Source of the DNA: Sphingobacterium nematocida
Lineage (GTDB): Bacteria; Bacteroidota; Bacteroidia; Sphingobacteriales; Sphingobacteriaceae
Length of the DNA stretch: 64,000 nucleotides
Reading direction: 5' to 3'
Assembly: GCF_900168125.1 (NCBI RefSeq)
Contig: NZ_FUZF01000005.1
Location: 62,001-126,000, forward strand
This document shows positions 17,237 through 26,300 of this stretch, one piece after another. Numbering within the stretch: the first letter of the stretch is position 1; every line of letters starts with the position of its first letter. Below the pieces are notes generated by a model that was given only the letters and a program-made list of their open reading frames with translations, ran no database searches and was not told the origin of the DNA. Both the position numbers and the translations under genes were made by a program.

Positions 17237-19261
17237 ATGTATACATTGAAAAATATACCTTATTTATATGCATTAGTCCTGATCATATCTCTTTCGGGCT
17301 GCAATAAGTTTTTAGATATTTTGCCCGATGACAAGCCAGTCTTGGAAGATGCTTTTAAGGACAAATACAACGCTGAAAAATACTTGTTTACTTGTTACAA
17401 CAGTATGCCCAATGTGGTAAATCCGACTAATACACTTGGTATCTCCGGTGGTGGAGATATTATTTACTCGGAGAAAAACACAGGGGGAGGTTTTTCCGCT
17501 GGTCCACCTGCTGCGCAGATGGCATTTTTAAAAGGTAACAATGTCGCTGATCCCTATGTCAATTTTTGGGATGGACGTAACGGAGCAAGTCGGAATATAT
17601 GGCAAGGTATCCGACACTGTAATGTGTTTTTGGAACATATCAGGGTAGAAAATGGAGGACCTCGTGACCTAGATGACATGACTAGGGAAAAATGGATTGC
17701 AGAGGTAAAAGCAATAAAGGCCTATTTGCATTTTTATCTATTTCAACTTTATGGACCTATCCCCATTGTGGACGAGGTGATGCCTATCTCGGCCAAAGGT
17801 GATGAATTGGCCATCTACCGAGAACCTGTTGACAAGGTCGTAGATTATATTGTAGGTACCTTGGATGAAGCTATTGAACAGTTGCCAAACATGAGTGATC
17901 TAGATGTGGTGAGTGAGTATGGGAGATTTACAAAGACAATTGCATTGAGTGTAAAGGCCAAAGCATTGGTGTTGGCAGCTAGCCCTCTTTTTAATAATAA
18001 CAATAATTATAGCGGCTTTAAGGATAAAAGGGGGATAGAACTATTTCCTTCGGGCGATAGTAAGACGCGTTGGGAGCGAGCTGCTGCCGCATGTGACGTG
18101 GCGGTACGCGCTGCCGAAGCAGATGGTGCTAAGATACTGATAACTACAGATGGAGGTAATAATGCCATAAGAGGAATCAATAGTACAAATATTAATGATA
18201 CGACAAAGGCTATGGTTAGTCTTCGTCAGGCGGTTACGCAATCTTGGAATCCAGAAGTAATATGGGCTGTAAATGAGAGTACTACGGTATTGCAGCGATG
18301 GGCTACCATGCTGAGTAATGATGAATACTTCAATCTAGCAGGTTCTGCAGGTTCGGACATTGGTCAACGTCATAGCCCTACGTTGAATGTAGTCGAAATG
18401 TTCTATTCGTCAAATGGTGTTCCTATCGAAGAGGATCTCGAATGGGAAGACGAAGGCTGGTATCAAAGTAGATACAATACACAGCTCCCAGACGCAGAAC
18501 ATGCAAAGTACTTTATAAAGGCGGGACAGGAAACAGCTATTTTACACTTCAATAGATCATTACGTTTCTATGCATCTGTGGGTTTTGACGGAGGTATATG
18601 GGAGGGACGGGAAAAACCTTTGGCAGAAGCTTCATTTCCAAATATGATGCGTCATTTTGGAAGTGGTTTTAAACATTCGGAGGCTTATGGAGGCTACCCT
18701 TTTTCAGGTTATCTAGCGAAGAAGCTAAGTCACCTAAAAACGACGTATACAGAAACGCGTATAACATTGATACGTGAGGATTATTCTTTTCCGATCATTC
18801 GATTGGCGGATATGTACCTTTTATTGGCGGAGAGTCTGAATGAGGTCGGTGGGCCTACCATGACTGATTCGCAAGGACACAACGCTGCGTATTATTTGGA
18901 CGTTATCCGTGCAAGATCAGGAATGGAAGGTGTGGTGGATAGTTGGAACAAGTATGCTTCGCCTAGATTTAAATCTAAACCCAGTACGCTCAATGGACTG
19001 CGGGATATTATCCGTCGCGAACGTTTCAATGAATTGGCTTTTGAGGGACATTTTTACTACGATGTCAGAAGGTGGTTAATGGCTGAGCAGTTATTTAACC
19101 AACCGATATTAGGATGGAATAAAGACGGAGAAAATAAGAGTGATTTTTATAATGTCCGTGTCTTGTTGCAACCTCGGTTTTCAATGAAAGATTACCTAAT
19201 GCCTATTCGTACCAATACATTGTTGCAAAATAAAAGTCTCGTTCAAAATCCAGGCTGGTAA
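17237..19261 (+). CDS. SusD/RagB-family outer-membrane lipoprotein
   Basis: A 674-residue protein with a lipoprotein signal (LVLIISLSGCNKFLDILPDD, lipidated at Cys22) and the SusD fold: an N-terminal TPR-like part (about 90-260, with WQGIRHCNVFLEHIR and EVKAIKAYLHFYLFQLYGP) and the C-terminal RagB/SusD region (FPIIRLADMYLLLAESLNEV, later ERFNELAFEGHFYYDVRRW). It caps the SusC barrel and binds the ligand at the cell surface. At 674 residues it is longer than most relatives (about 500-600), with extra sequence in the middle. It is an operon partner of the SusC encoded just upstream. Confidence 0.94.
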   Translation: MYTLKNIPYLYALVLIISLSGCNKFLDILPDDKPVLEDAFKDKYNAEKYLFTCYNSMPNVVNPTNTLGISGGGDIIYSEKNTGGGFSAGPPAAQMAFLKGNNVADPYVNFWDGRNGASRNIWQGIRHCNVFLEHIRVENGGPRDLDDMTREKWIAEVKAIKAYLHFYLFQLYGPIPIVDEVMPISAKGDELAIYREPVDKVVDYIVGTLDEAIEQLPNMSDLDVVSEYGRFTKTIALSVKAKALVLAASPLFNNNNNYSGFKDKRGIELFPSGDSKTRWERAAAACDVAVRAAEADGAKILITTDGGNNAIRGINSTNINDTTKAMVSLRQAVTQSWNPEVIWAVNESTTVLQRWATMLSNDEYFNLAGSAGSDIGQRHSPTLNVVEMFYSSNGVPIEEDLEWEDEGWYQSRYNTQLPDAEHAKYFIKAGQETAILHFNRSLRFYASVGFDGGIWEGREKPLAEASFPNMMRHFGSGFKHSEAYGGYPFSGYLAKKLSHLKTTYTETRITLIREDYSFPIIRLADMYLLLAESLNEVGGPTMTDSQGHNAAYYLDVIRARSGMEGVVDSWNKYASPRFKSKPSTLNGLRDIIRRERFNELAFEGHFYYDVRRWLMAEQLFNQPILGWNKDGENKSDFYNVRVLLQPRFSMKDYLMPIRTNTLLQNKSLVQNPGW

Positions 19262-19291
19262 TTCGTTTGACATGTCTGTTAATTCATAAAA

Positions 19292-20656
19292 ATGAAAGAA
19301 ATGAAAAAAGTATTAAGGAGTTTTATCGTATCAGCTGTTTGTATCGTCCTGCTTTTAGCTTGTAGTGATACCTATTTGGGGGTAGAACAGGTCGTGGTGA
19401 GTTCTAACCCTCCTGATAAGGTTACGGTAAAGGAAGTTGTCTCAAAGTCAGGAGCTTTGGAAATTCACTTTAGTCTGCCGCCGGGCAATCCCAATATTGA
19501 TCAGGTAGTCGCGTCCTATAAAAACAAAAGGGGCGAAAAAATGGAATTTAAAGTGTCAAGATACAGTTCCTCTATTCTAATTGAGGGATTTACAGGTACT
19601 GACGTAAAGGCGGTGGAATTAGTTTGCATAGATGTCAGTGGCAATCGATCTGAGGTTACGATGGTCAACGCTGCTCCGTTGCTGTCTCCGCTTGAATTGG
19701 CATTTCAAACGATTAGTGTACAGCCAGCGTTTGGAGGAGTCAGGTTAGACTGGGAAAATAGTAATGCAAACCCCTTGGCTATTCATGTATTGACCGAAGA
19801 TATATTACAATTAGGCGTTATTTCTCTTGTCGAAGATCCAACAAAAACCATATACAATAGAGATTCGATTAATACGTTTGCCTTTGTCCGTCAATACCCG
19901 TCGGTTGAGCAAAAGTTTGGATTTACGGTGTCTGATAAATGGGGGAATAGATCAGATACGTTAGTTAGTAAATTGGTGCCTTATAAGGAAGAGACCATAG
20001 ATTGGAAATCTGTGAAGGCTATTTCATTCTTTAACCCAACATTGTTTAATGGTAGTCGGGATTATGGTATTTATGGAGTTAATCCTGCTACTGGTATCCA
20101 AAACGATGGTAATGCCCATGCAGCTGGAAATGCACCGCAAACTATGTTTAACGGAGTACCCTCTGGAAACGAATATTATGGGTATAAATTTGTGAAAAAT
20201 CTGTCAAACACTGATCCCTCTAAGCGGGAGATTATACATGATGTATACGCAACATTTGATCTGAATATGGAGGCCCGATTGAATAGGGTGAAAATATCAC
20301 CTAGGGTACATATATCTTACACTTACGCAAGATCTAGTCCAAAACGTTTCCGAATTTGGGGGACCAATGACAGTAATAGTCAGCGATGGGCTAAATTTCC
20401 CGAAACTTGGACCTTGATCGGTGAATATGTGGGTAGAAAACCCGTCAACCTGGCTGCACTAACACAAGAAGAATTAGATTGGTTCAATTTGAATCAGGAA
20501 TATCTGATCAATGAGGATAACGTAAATCCAGCTGCAAAGCCAACTGAACCGTTCCGTTATATGAGATTACAGTTGATGGAAAGCTATAACCAGAACGAAG
20601 CATTTTATACGATTAATGAGTTTCAGATGTTTGGCGAAATTTTGAAGTTATTTTAA
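19292..20656 (+). CDS. DUF4959/DUF5000-type surface lipoprotein of the SusCD locus
   Basis: A 454-residue lipoprotein (signal CIVLLLACSDTYLG, lipidated Cys). The N-terminal part (residues 35-130) looks like the fibronectin-like DUF4959 domain, and the middle part resembles DUF5126. The last 170 residues (YMRLQLMESYNQNEAFYTIN region) resemble the discoidin-like DUF5000 domain. Such proteins often follow SusD in Bacteroidota loci and are thought to help bind substrate at the surface. Domain names are given from recall of the sequence pattern. The start at 19292 could also be the ATG at 19301. Confidence 0.75.
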   Translation: MKEMKKVLRSFIVSAVCIVLLLACSDTYLGVEQVVVSSNPPDKVTVKEVVSKSGALEIHFSLPPGNPNIDQVVASYKNKRGEKMEFKVSRYSSSILIEGFTGTDVKAVELVCIDVSGNRSEVTMVNAAPLLSPLELAFQTISVQPAFGGVRLDWENSNANPLAIHVLTEDILQLGVISLVEDPTKTIYNRDSINTFAFVRQYPSVEQKFGFTVSDKWGNRSDTLVSKLVPYKEETIDWKSVKAISFFNPTLFNGSRDYGIYGVNPATGIQNDGNAHAAGNAPQTMFNGVPSGNEYYGYKFVKNLSNTDPSKREIIHDVYATFDLNMEARLNRVKISPRVHISYTYARSSPKRFRIWGTNDSNSQRWAKFPETWTLIGEYVGRKPVNLAALTQEELDWFNLNQEYLINEDNVNPAAKPTEPFRYMRLQLMESYNQNEAFYTINEFQMFGEILKLF

Positions 20657-20685
20657 ACATTGTCTTTATTTATAAAATAGAAGCT

Positions 20686-22302
20686 ATGAACAAAATTAAA
20701 TACATAATAACAGTGGTACTCTTCCACATGTTATTAGTAGGCTGTGATGATGCCAACGATTTGTTGAATCAACATATAAAAGATGGACCTATTGTTTATG
20801 CCGGAAAAATCAAGGAGATGGCTACCCAGTCTGGATATTACAGGGTTAGGGTCAACCTATTCCCAACAGAGGATGTAAATCGAGCGTATTGTATCTTAAG
20901 TTGGAATAAATCGGGGGAAAGCAGAGATTCGGTACGTGTAGACTATGTAGCATCCAATTATGATAAAGATATGAGGTGCTATTATATGCTGGTCGACTTT
21001 CCTTCAATTGAAGGAGCCTTACAAATCGATGCACGCAATGTGGATAGTTTTGGAAATAAATCATTGTTAGCAACTGTAAGTACTAATATTTATGGAACAA
21101 AATATGTTTCAGCGTTAGTAAACGCACCGGCGAAAGTCTCCCCTAGAGTAGATAAAGTGACTTTCGAAGAACGAGTCGGGGCGGTAGGTAATATTATCAG
21201 CTATGAAAAGAATGATGGTACTTTCACCAAAGAAATTTTTGTAACGGACAAAATCTATCCGCTAGTCGATGCAAAAAGAGGAGGGATAGTACGTACAAAG
21301 ACAAGATTTCTTATTAATCAGACCGATATTGATACCCTAGACGTTACTAATTTTTTAGAGACAAAGATTCCCACCAATGAGGGGATAGCGACAATGGAGG
21401 CTTTTCGTAAAACATCTCCTTTTTTGTTAAATGCAGAACGATTGACGCTGTTGAACAAATTTGAATCGTTCTCTGATAGTTTTCCTCCTGCCTTATTCAG
21501 CCAATACTTGAAAAATTCAGATGATGGTTCGATCGATATGGAGCATGCCACACCGATATTGTATGCTTATCGCAATGCTTTTGATAAGGTACTGGCAGAA
21601 GTAAAGAGTACCCCAGTTGAGAACGGAGCCGTTGCGGTCTGGTTACTATATAATATGGGGTATATCGTCAAAACGCCTTCTACGACATTCGGTGTAGATG
21701 TGGATCATCGCTGGGCTGAAGAGCTGGAACCTTACCTTGATTTTTTATGTGTGACACATAATCACGTAGATCATGCGCATACAAAGTTAATGGATGCGAT
21801 GAATAAGAAAAGTAAGCCAGTGCTATCTAACTTTTATACTAAAGATACGAAGTATATGTCGAAGGTGCCGAAAAGCTATACTATTGGAGATGTTAAAATT
21901 CGAACAGATATCACGGATCATTTACGTGATCCCGCTCTACCGGCTTTTGTGACAGTCTTCCGGATTGAGTGTGGAGCTAATGCAGGTAATTTTTCGATGT
22001 TGCACTGTGGCGATTCTGGTTTCAGACCTACAGAGTTTAAAAATGTGGAAGGACCTTTAGATCTCGCCATACTTCGATGGGGGGCGCCACGTGAAAACGA
22101 TATTTTAGGTAGCGGAAGTGGACAAGTAGCACCTAAATATGCTATATTATCCCATTTAATAGAGTTGAGACATGAACCCTATCCAAAAGGTCAGGCCTCA
22201 ATAACGCAGACATTAAAACACCTGCCAGATGTTAAATGTGATAATACGATAATTCCTTTCTGGGGAGAAAAAATGATTTGGAAAAATGGTCAAATGAAAT
22301 AA
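20686..22302 (+). CDS. DUF4998-like lipoprotein fused to an MBL-fold hydrolase
   Basis: A 538-residue lipoprotein (lipobox MLLVGC). Residues 25-225 resemble DUF4998, a surface module normally found alone beside SusCD. Residues 235-538 form a metallo-beta-lactamase domain with metal motif THNHVDHAH at about 357-365, LHCGDSGF later and LSHLIELRHEPYP near the end, which supply the remaining ligands. It is closely similar to the next gene over the MBL part, so a duplication followed by fusion (or loss) is likely. The enzyme would be tethered to the outer membrane next to SusCD. The reaction is unknown; the fold serves lactonases, phosphodiesterases and amidases. Confidence 0.85.
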   Translation: MNKIKYIITVVLFHMLLVGCDDANDLLNQHIKDGPIVYAGKIKEMATQSGYYRVRVNLFPTEDVNRAYCILSWNKSGESRDSVRVDYVASNYDKDMRCYYMLVDFPSIEGALQIDARNVDSFGNKSLLATVSTNIYGTKYVSALVNAPAKVSPRVDKVTFEERVGAVGNIISYEKNDGTFTKEIFVTDKIYPLVDAKRGGIVRTKTRFLINQTDIDTLDVTNFLETKIPTNEGIATMEAFRKTSPFLLNAERLTLLNKFESFSDSFPPALFSQYLKNSDDGSIDMEHATPILYAYRNAFDKVLAEVKSTPVENGAVAVWLLYNMGYIVKTPSTTFGVDVDHRWAEELEPYLDFLCVTHNHVDHAHTKLMDAMNKKSKPVLSNFYTKDTKYMSKVPKSYTIGDVKIRTDITDHLRDPALPAFVTVFRIECGANAGNFSMLHCGDSGFRPTEFKNVEGPLDLAILRWGAPRENDILGSGSGQVAPKYAILSHLIELRHEPYPKGQASITQTLKHLPDVKCDNTIIPFWGEKMIWKNGQMK

Positions 22303-22312
22303 ATCTTGCACT

Positions 22313-23335
22313 ATGGTTAAATACGTATTATCATTCTTATTATTCGCTTTTGGACATGTTTCTATTGCCCAAAAACGCTCTTTTGAAAAAGACCAGAAAA
22401 GCTACACGAATGTAGGGGTGGAGACCATTCAGAAGTTGAATAAAACAAGTCCGCTTGTATTAAATGAGGAGAGGCTGTCGCTATTGAAGACTATAGAGAC
22501 CTACTCCGATCCCTATTCAGATATCCCATTCAAAGAATACCTGAAGAAGTCTGATGAAGAGGCTGAGGAGCTCGAACATAAAGAACCTATTCTCTATGCC
22601 TATAGGTCGGCGTTTGAGAAGGTATTGCAAGAAGTAAAAGCGACAAAGGTCAAAAAGGGAACAGCATCGATCTGGATGCTGTATAATATGGGCTTTGTAA
22701 TCAAGACCCCTTCGGGATGTTTTGGCATAGATGTAGATCATCGCTTAGCTGAGCAGCTAGCCCCTTATCTGGACTTTTTATATATCACGCACAATCATGG
22801 TGATCATGCCAATGTGAAGTTGATAGCAGCAATGAAACAGTTGGGGAAGCCTGTAGTCACTAACTTCGATGTAGGCAATGCTCCTTATTTCTCAACGACT
22901 GCAACAGGTTATAAGATTGGTAACTTTACATTACGTACTGATATCTCAGACCATCTGCGAAGTCCCGATCTTCCAAATTTTGTAGCTGTCGTTCGTATTG
23001 ATTGTGGGGAGGATACAGGCAACTTCTCGATGCTCCATTGTGGAGATTCTGGATTCGATCCACAGCGATTCAAAGAAGTGCAAGGGCCGGTAGACCTCGT
23101 CGTACTGCGGTGGGGAGCAGCGAGAGAGAATGATATCTTAGGCAGGGGAGAAGGGCAGATTCAAACCAATTATGCGCTCTTATCGCACTTGATCGAGATG
23201 AGACATAAGCCTTATCCGAAAGGTCAAGCCTCTATTACACAGACATTAAAGCATCTTCCTAATGTAAACTGTGAAAATACCATTTTGCCTTTTTGGGGAG
23301 AAAGGTTGGTCTGGGAAAAAGGAATGTTGAAATAA
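22313..23335 (+). CDS. Secreted MBL-fold hydrolase, paralogue of the upstream fusion
   Basis: A 340-residue protein with a plain signal peptide (VLSFLLFAFGHVSIAQ) and no lipobox cysteine, so probably periplasmic. The MBL metal motif is THNHGDHAN at about 159-167, with LHCGDSGFDP and LSHLIEMRHKPYP downstream. Long stretches match the C-terminal half of the preceding protein (both have QASITQTLKHLP and FWGE near the end). It starts 10 bases after the fusion gene, in the same operon. A likely division of labour is surface enzyme first and periplasmic enzyme second; the substrate is unknown. Confidence 0.85.
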   Translation: MVKYVLSFLLFAFGHVSIAQKRSFEKDQKSYTNVGVETIQKLNKTSPLVLNEERLSLLKTIETYSDPYSDIPFKEYLKKSDEEAEELEHKEPILYAYRSAFEKVLQEVKATKVKKGTASIWMLYNMGFVIKTPSGCFGIDVDHRLAEQLAPYLDFLYITHNHGDHANVKLIAAMKQLGKPVVTNFDVGNAPYFSTTATGYKIGNFTLRTDISDHLRSPDLPNFVAVVRIDCGEDTGNFSMLHCGDSGFDPQRFKEVQGPVDLVVLRWGAARENDILGRGEGQIQTNYALLSHLIEMRHKPYPKGQASITQTLKHLPNVNCENTILPFWGERLVWEKGMLK

Positions 23336-23355
23336 ACACTGTTGCCAGACTGGAC

Positions 23356-23387
23356 ATAACATGCTCCTTGTGTTAGGGGCATGTTAT
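23356..23387 (+). terminator. Hairpin at the end of the SusCD-MBL operon
   Basis: ATAACATGC at 23356-23364 pairs with GCATGTTAT at 23379-23387 across a 14-base loop, 20 bases after the last stop of the operon. No T tract follows, so termination is inferred from position only. Confidence 0.5.
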
Positions 23388-23558
23388 ATAATGATTATGG
23401 AATTGGTTCATAGGGGCGTTTTTAGTGGGTTTTATTTAATTTAGCATCGAACTATTTAATTAGCTGCTGTAGTTTTATTTAACATTTTATTTGATGCGGC
23501 TTTTGATTTAAATTGCTTAACTTAGTTATGCTAACAAAACTATTTAAACCTCTAAAAC

Positions 23559-24152
23559 GTGAAAGACGACCTAAAATATGTTGAAATTTTATGTCTTGGG
23601 CATGAATTAGGCTTACAGTATTTTATTGGGCAACTTGGGGAACCGTTACATTTTTTTGCCTACAAGATTACAAAGAATAAAGAAGTCTCTGAAGAGATCG
23701 TATCCGAGTCGTTTTGCAAACTTTGGCAGCGGAGAGAAAAAATGACAAGTTATGAATGCATAAAGTCCTTTTTGTTTTTAGTGACCCGTAATGCCTGCTA
23801 CGATCATATGGGCTCTGCATATCAGAAGAAGGTCTCCCTATCACACACCGACTGGACCAGTATCCAAGGAAAGGATGGTGATATGTTGGGGCAGATTATT
23901 TATGTAGAACTGATTATGCAGATTGCTGAAGAACTAGAAAAGCTGCCCAAACAACAGGCCGATGTCTTTCGTATGTCTTACCTAGAAGGAATGGATACGA
24001 AAGAAATCTGTGACGTGCTAGGTACAACGTCTGGCAACGTCTATTTTGCGCGATCAAAAGCACTCTCTACCCTTCGGATGATCTTTAAAGAAAAAGATAT
24101 TAACCTCTATATGACTTTTCTGCTAGTAACCTGTCTTGAAGGAAGCTTCTGA
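23559..24152 (+). CDS. ECF-type RNA polymerase sigma factor
   Basis: A 197-residue protein starting at a GTG. Sigma region 2 is at about 25-95 (VSEEIVSESFCKLWQ) and region 4 at about 125-180 (LPKQQADVFRMSYLEGMDTK, then a helix-turn-helix with VLGTTSGNVYFARSKALSTL). This is the Bacteroidota type that pairs with FecR anti-sigma factors. It follows the SusCD-MBL operon by 220 bases, about 10 kb from the fecR gene. Because the usual sigma gene before fecR is missing, the two probably form a split pair; a solo role is possible. Confidence 0.9.
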   Translation: MKDDLKYVEILCLGHELGLQYFIGQLGEPLHFFAYKITKNKEVSEEIVSESFCKLWQRREKMTSYECIKSFLFLVTRNACYDHMGSAYQKKVSLSHTDWTSIQGKDGDMLGQIIYVELIMQIAEELEKLPKQQADVFRMSYLEGMDTKEICDVLGTTSGNVYFARSKALSTLRMIFKEKDINLYMTFLLVTCLEGSF

Positions 24153-24386
24153 TCCCATCTATAGGTTATTCAAAATTCTAATACAATACCGATCGGGTAG
24201 CATGTTAAATAAATCTATATCGTCGTTAAAGAAGGTTTTCCTTTATTGACGAGTGTATTAGTTTTGACTATTACCACGCTTATATTAAAAAAGAATTGGT
24301 ATGATAATCTGTGTAGAGACGAAAAGGAATACGATGCATTTATAAAGAAGCATAGTCTGTGATTTCTCTCTTTTTATAATCCATAG

Positions 24387-26198
24387 TTACTTATCCTCTC
24401 GGTAAGTCTGCACGAGCTTATCGAGATTGAGGCTACGGGCAGAGGCGTCAAATATCTCGCGGTATGTGCCTCGGGTTTCCATTAAGGAATCATGTGTACC
24501 CGACTCGACGACTTGCCCCTTTTTTAAGACATATATGTAGTCTGCATCCAATATCTGAGACAGGGAGTGGGAGATGATGACTACTGTTCTGTCTTTTTGG
24601 ATAGCATCCAAGGAATTTTTTATCTGTTCCGTTGCGATGGCGTCAAGACTAGCGGTGGGTTCGTCCAAGAAGATAATAGGTGGGTTTTTTAGAAATAAAC
24701 GTGCTATCGCAATACGTTGCTGTTGTCCACCGGAGAGTAAGGTCGCATCGTGCCGATAATGGTCGGGTAGCTCCATAATCTGCTCATGTAGATAAGCCTT
24801 TCGTGCGGCGTCCTGTACTTCTTCTAATGTAGCTTCTATCTGTCCGTATCGAATGTTATCTTCTATACTACCCTTGAAAATGTGGTTACGCTGGAGTACG
24901 ATTCCAATTTTATCGCGTAGCACACTATTGTCGTAGTCATTAAGATCAGTGCCATCCAACAGGATTTGGCCCTGTTGGGGTAGGTAGAATTTACACAGTA
25001 AATTGATGATGGTAGATTTGCCAGCCCCACTCAGTCCCACAAAGGCAGTGGTCTTTCCATGTTCGATTTTCATGTTAATATCGACCAAAGTATTTACACT
25101 GTTGGGATAGCTGAAATCAACATGACGAAGTTCGAAAGTTCCTTTGACACTAGATGGACTCAGAGTTCCATTGGGTTCGACTTCCGTATCAGCATCTAGA
25201 ATATCAAAATATCCCTCGGCATAGATCATAGCATCATTCATATCATCGTAGATGCGGTGCAGCTGACGGATCGGAGCTGACACATTATTAAATAGCATAA
25301 TATGTAGCATGATAGCACCTATGGTCATCTGCTGATCTAGTACCAAAAATACCGTCAACAGAATAATCGCCACTACACCGAATTGTTCAATAAACGTCTT
25401 GAGACCATCATAAAGGAAGTTGATTTTACGGGTGTACAACTGGCTCTCCATAAGCTGCATTTGCAGGTCATATTGCTTCTTGCCCTCGAATTTTTCCCGA
25501 ACAAAGCTTTTTATGACCAATATAGAATTGACGAGATTTAAGAGGCCGGATGTCTTCTGTTCCCGTTGGTTGCGGAGTTGTCGGCGCACGCCGCTTAATT
25601 TTCGAGCCTGTAACGAGCTGACGTAAAAGTAGATCGGGACGACGATTGTCGATACTAGTCCTACATATACGTTTTGAATGTACATTACAACCAACGCTAG
25701 GAGCGCACTGGAGAATAAAGGAAGAATATCAATAAAAAAGTTTTGAACCAATCGGGTTAAGCTTTCGATCCCTCGATCTATTCGCGTTTGTAGTTTGCCC
25801 GATTCATGATTTCCGTCTGTATAAAAGGAAACACGATAAGTTAATATTTTATCTATTACGGTCTGAGCGAGTTCGGAACTTACATTGATTCGTATTCGCT
25901 CGCCGTAGTACTTCTGTCCAAAATTGATAAATATATTAATGATTTCTTTAGAGAGTAGTATTACGGATATTAGAGCGAGCACATGGATACCCGTTTGCAT
26001 AGGGTTGGGCAATTGTATTAATTTAGACACCTCATCTACCGTATATTTAAGTACAATAGGGTTGACCTGTGCCATTAGTGATCCTATCAGTGTGAGGACT
26101 AACGTCCAAAATATCATGCGTCGATTCGGGCGTACAAAGGGTCTTAGTTGCCTGAATATTCCCAGTAAACTGATCGTTCTATTAAATGGATTTTTCAT
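24387..26198 (-). CDS. ABC exporter, fused permease and ATPase
   Basis: A 603-residue half-transporter: six membrane helices in residues 20-320, then a nucleotide-binding domain. Walker A is GLSGAGKST, the signature LLSGGQQQRIAIARL, and Walker B IIFLDEPTASLDA; the D-loop and H-loop (VIISHS) are all intact. It would act as a homodimer exporting a lipid, drug or peptide; the substrate cannot be told from sequence. The gene is monocistronic on the minus strand, between the protease terminator and the sigma gene. The 234-base gap to the right end of the sigma gene holds only an unassigned short frame without a good start. Confidence 0.92.
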   Translation of the reverse strand: MKNPFNRTISLLGIFRQLRPFVRPNRRMIFWTLVLTLIGSLMAQVNPIVLKYTVDEVSKLIQLPNPMQTGIHVLALISVILLSKEIINIFINFGQKYYGERIRINVSSELAQTVIDKILTYRVSFYTDGNHESGKLQTRIDRGIESLTRLVQNFFIDILPLFSSALLALVVMYIQNVYVGLVSTIVVPIYFYVSSLQARKLSGVRRQLRNQREQKTSGLLNLVNSILVIKSFVREKFEGKKQYDLQMQLMESQLYTRKINFLYDGLKTFIEQFGVVAIILLTVFLVLDQQMTIGAIMLHIMLFNNVSAPIRQLHRIYDDMNDAMIYAEGYFDILDADTEVEPNGTLSPSSVKGTFELRHVDFSYPNSVNTLVDINMKIEHGKTTAFVGLSGAGKSTIINLLCKFYLPQQGQILLDGTDLNDYDNSVLRDKIGIVLQRNHIFKGSIEDNIRYGQIEATLEEVQDAARKAYLHEQIMELPDHYRHDATLLSGGQQQRIAIARLFLKNPPIIFLDEPTASLDAIATEQIKNSLDAIQKDRTVVIISHSLSQILDADYIYVLKKGQVVESGTHDSLMETRGTYREIFDASARSLNLDKLVQTYREDK

Positions 26199-26240
26199 TT
26201 CTGTCTACAATCTAACAAATTTTATCAGTTATTGTTTGTC

Positions 26241-26279
26241 AAAAAAAGAAGGGTTACTCTTTATTAAGAGTAACCCTTC
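26241..26279 (-). terminator. Intrinsic terminator of the serine-protease gene
   Basis: A perfect 14-base stem (26248-26261 and 26266-26279) with a four-base TATT loop, followed on the minus strand by seven T. It lies 21 bases after the protease stop and separates that gene from the ABC exporter. Confidence 0.92.
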
Positions 26280-26300
26280 AGCTTATAGATTCGGAATGAA

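Noticed and set aside
24207..24361. Small gene after the ECF sigma gene
   Set aside because: The frame ends plausibly (NWYDNLCRDEKEYDAFIKKH) but has no ATG or GTG start and no recognisable family.
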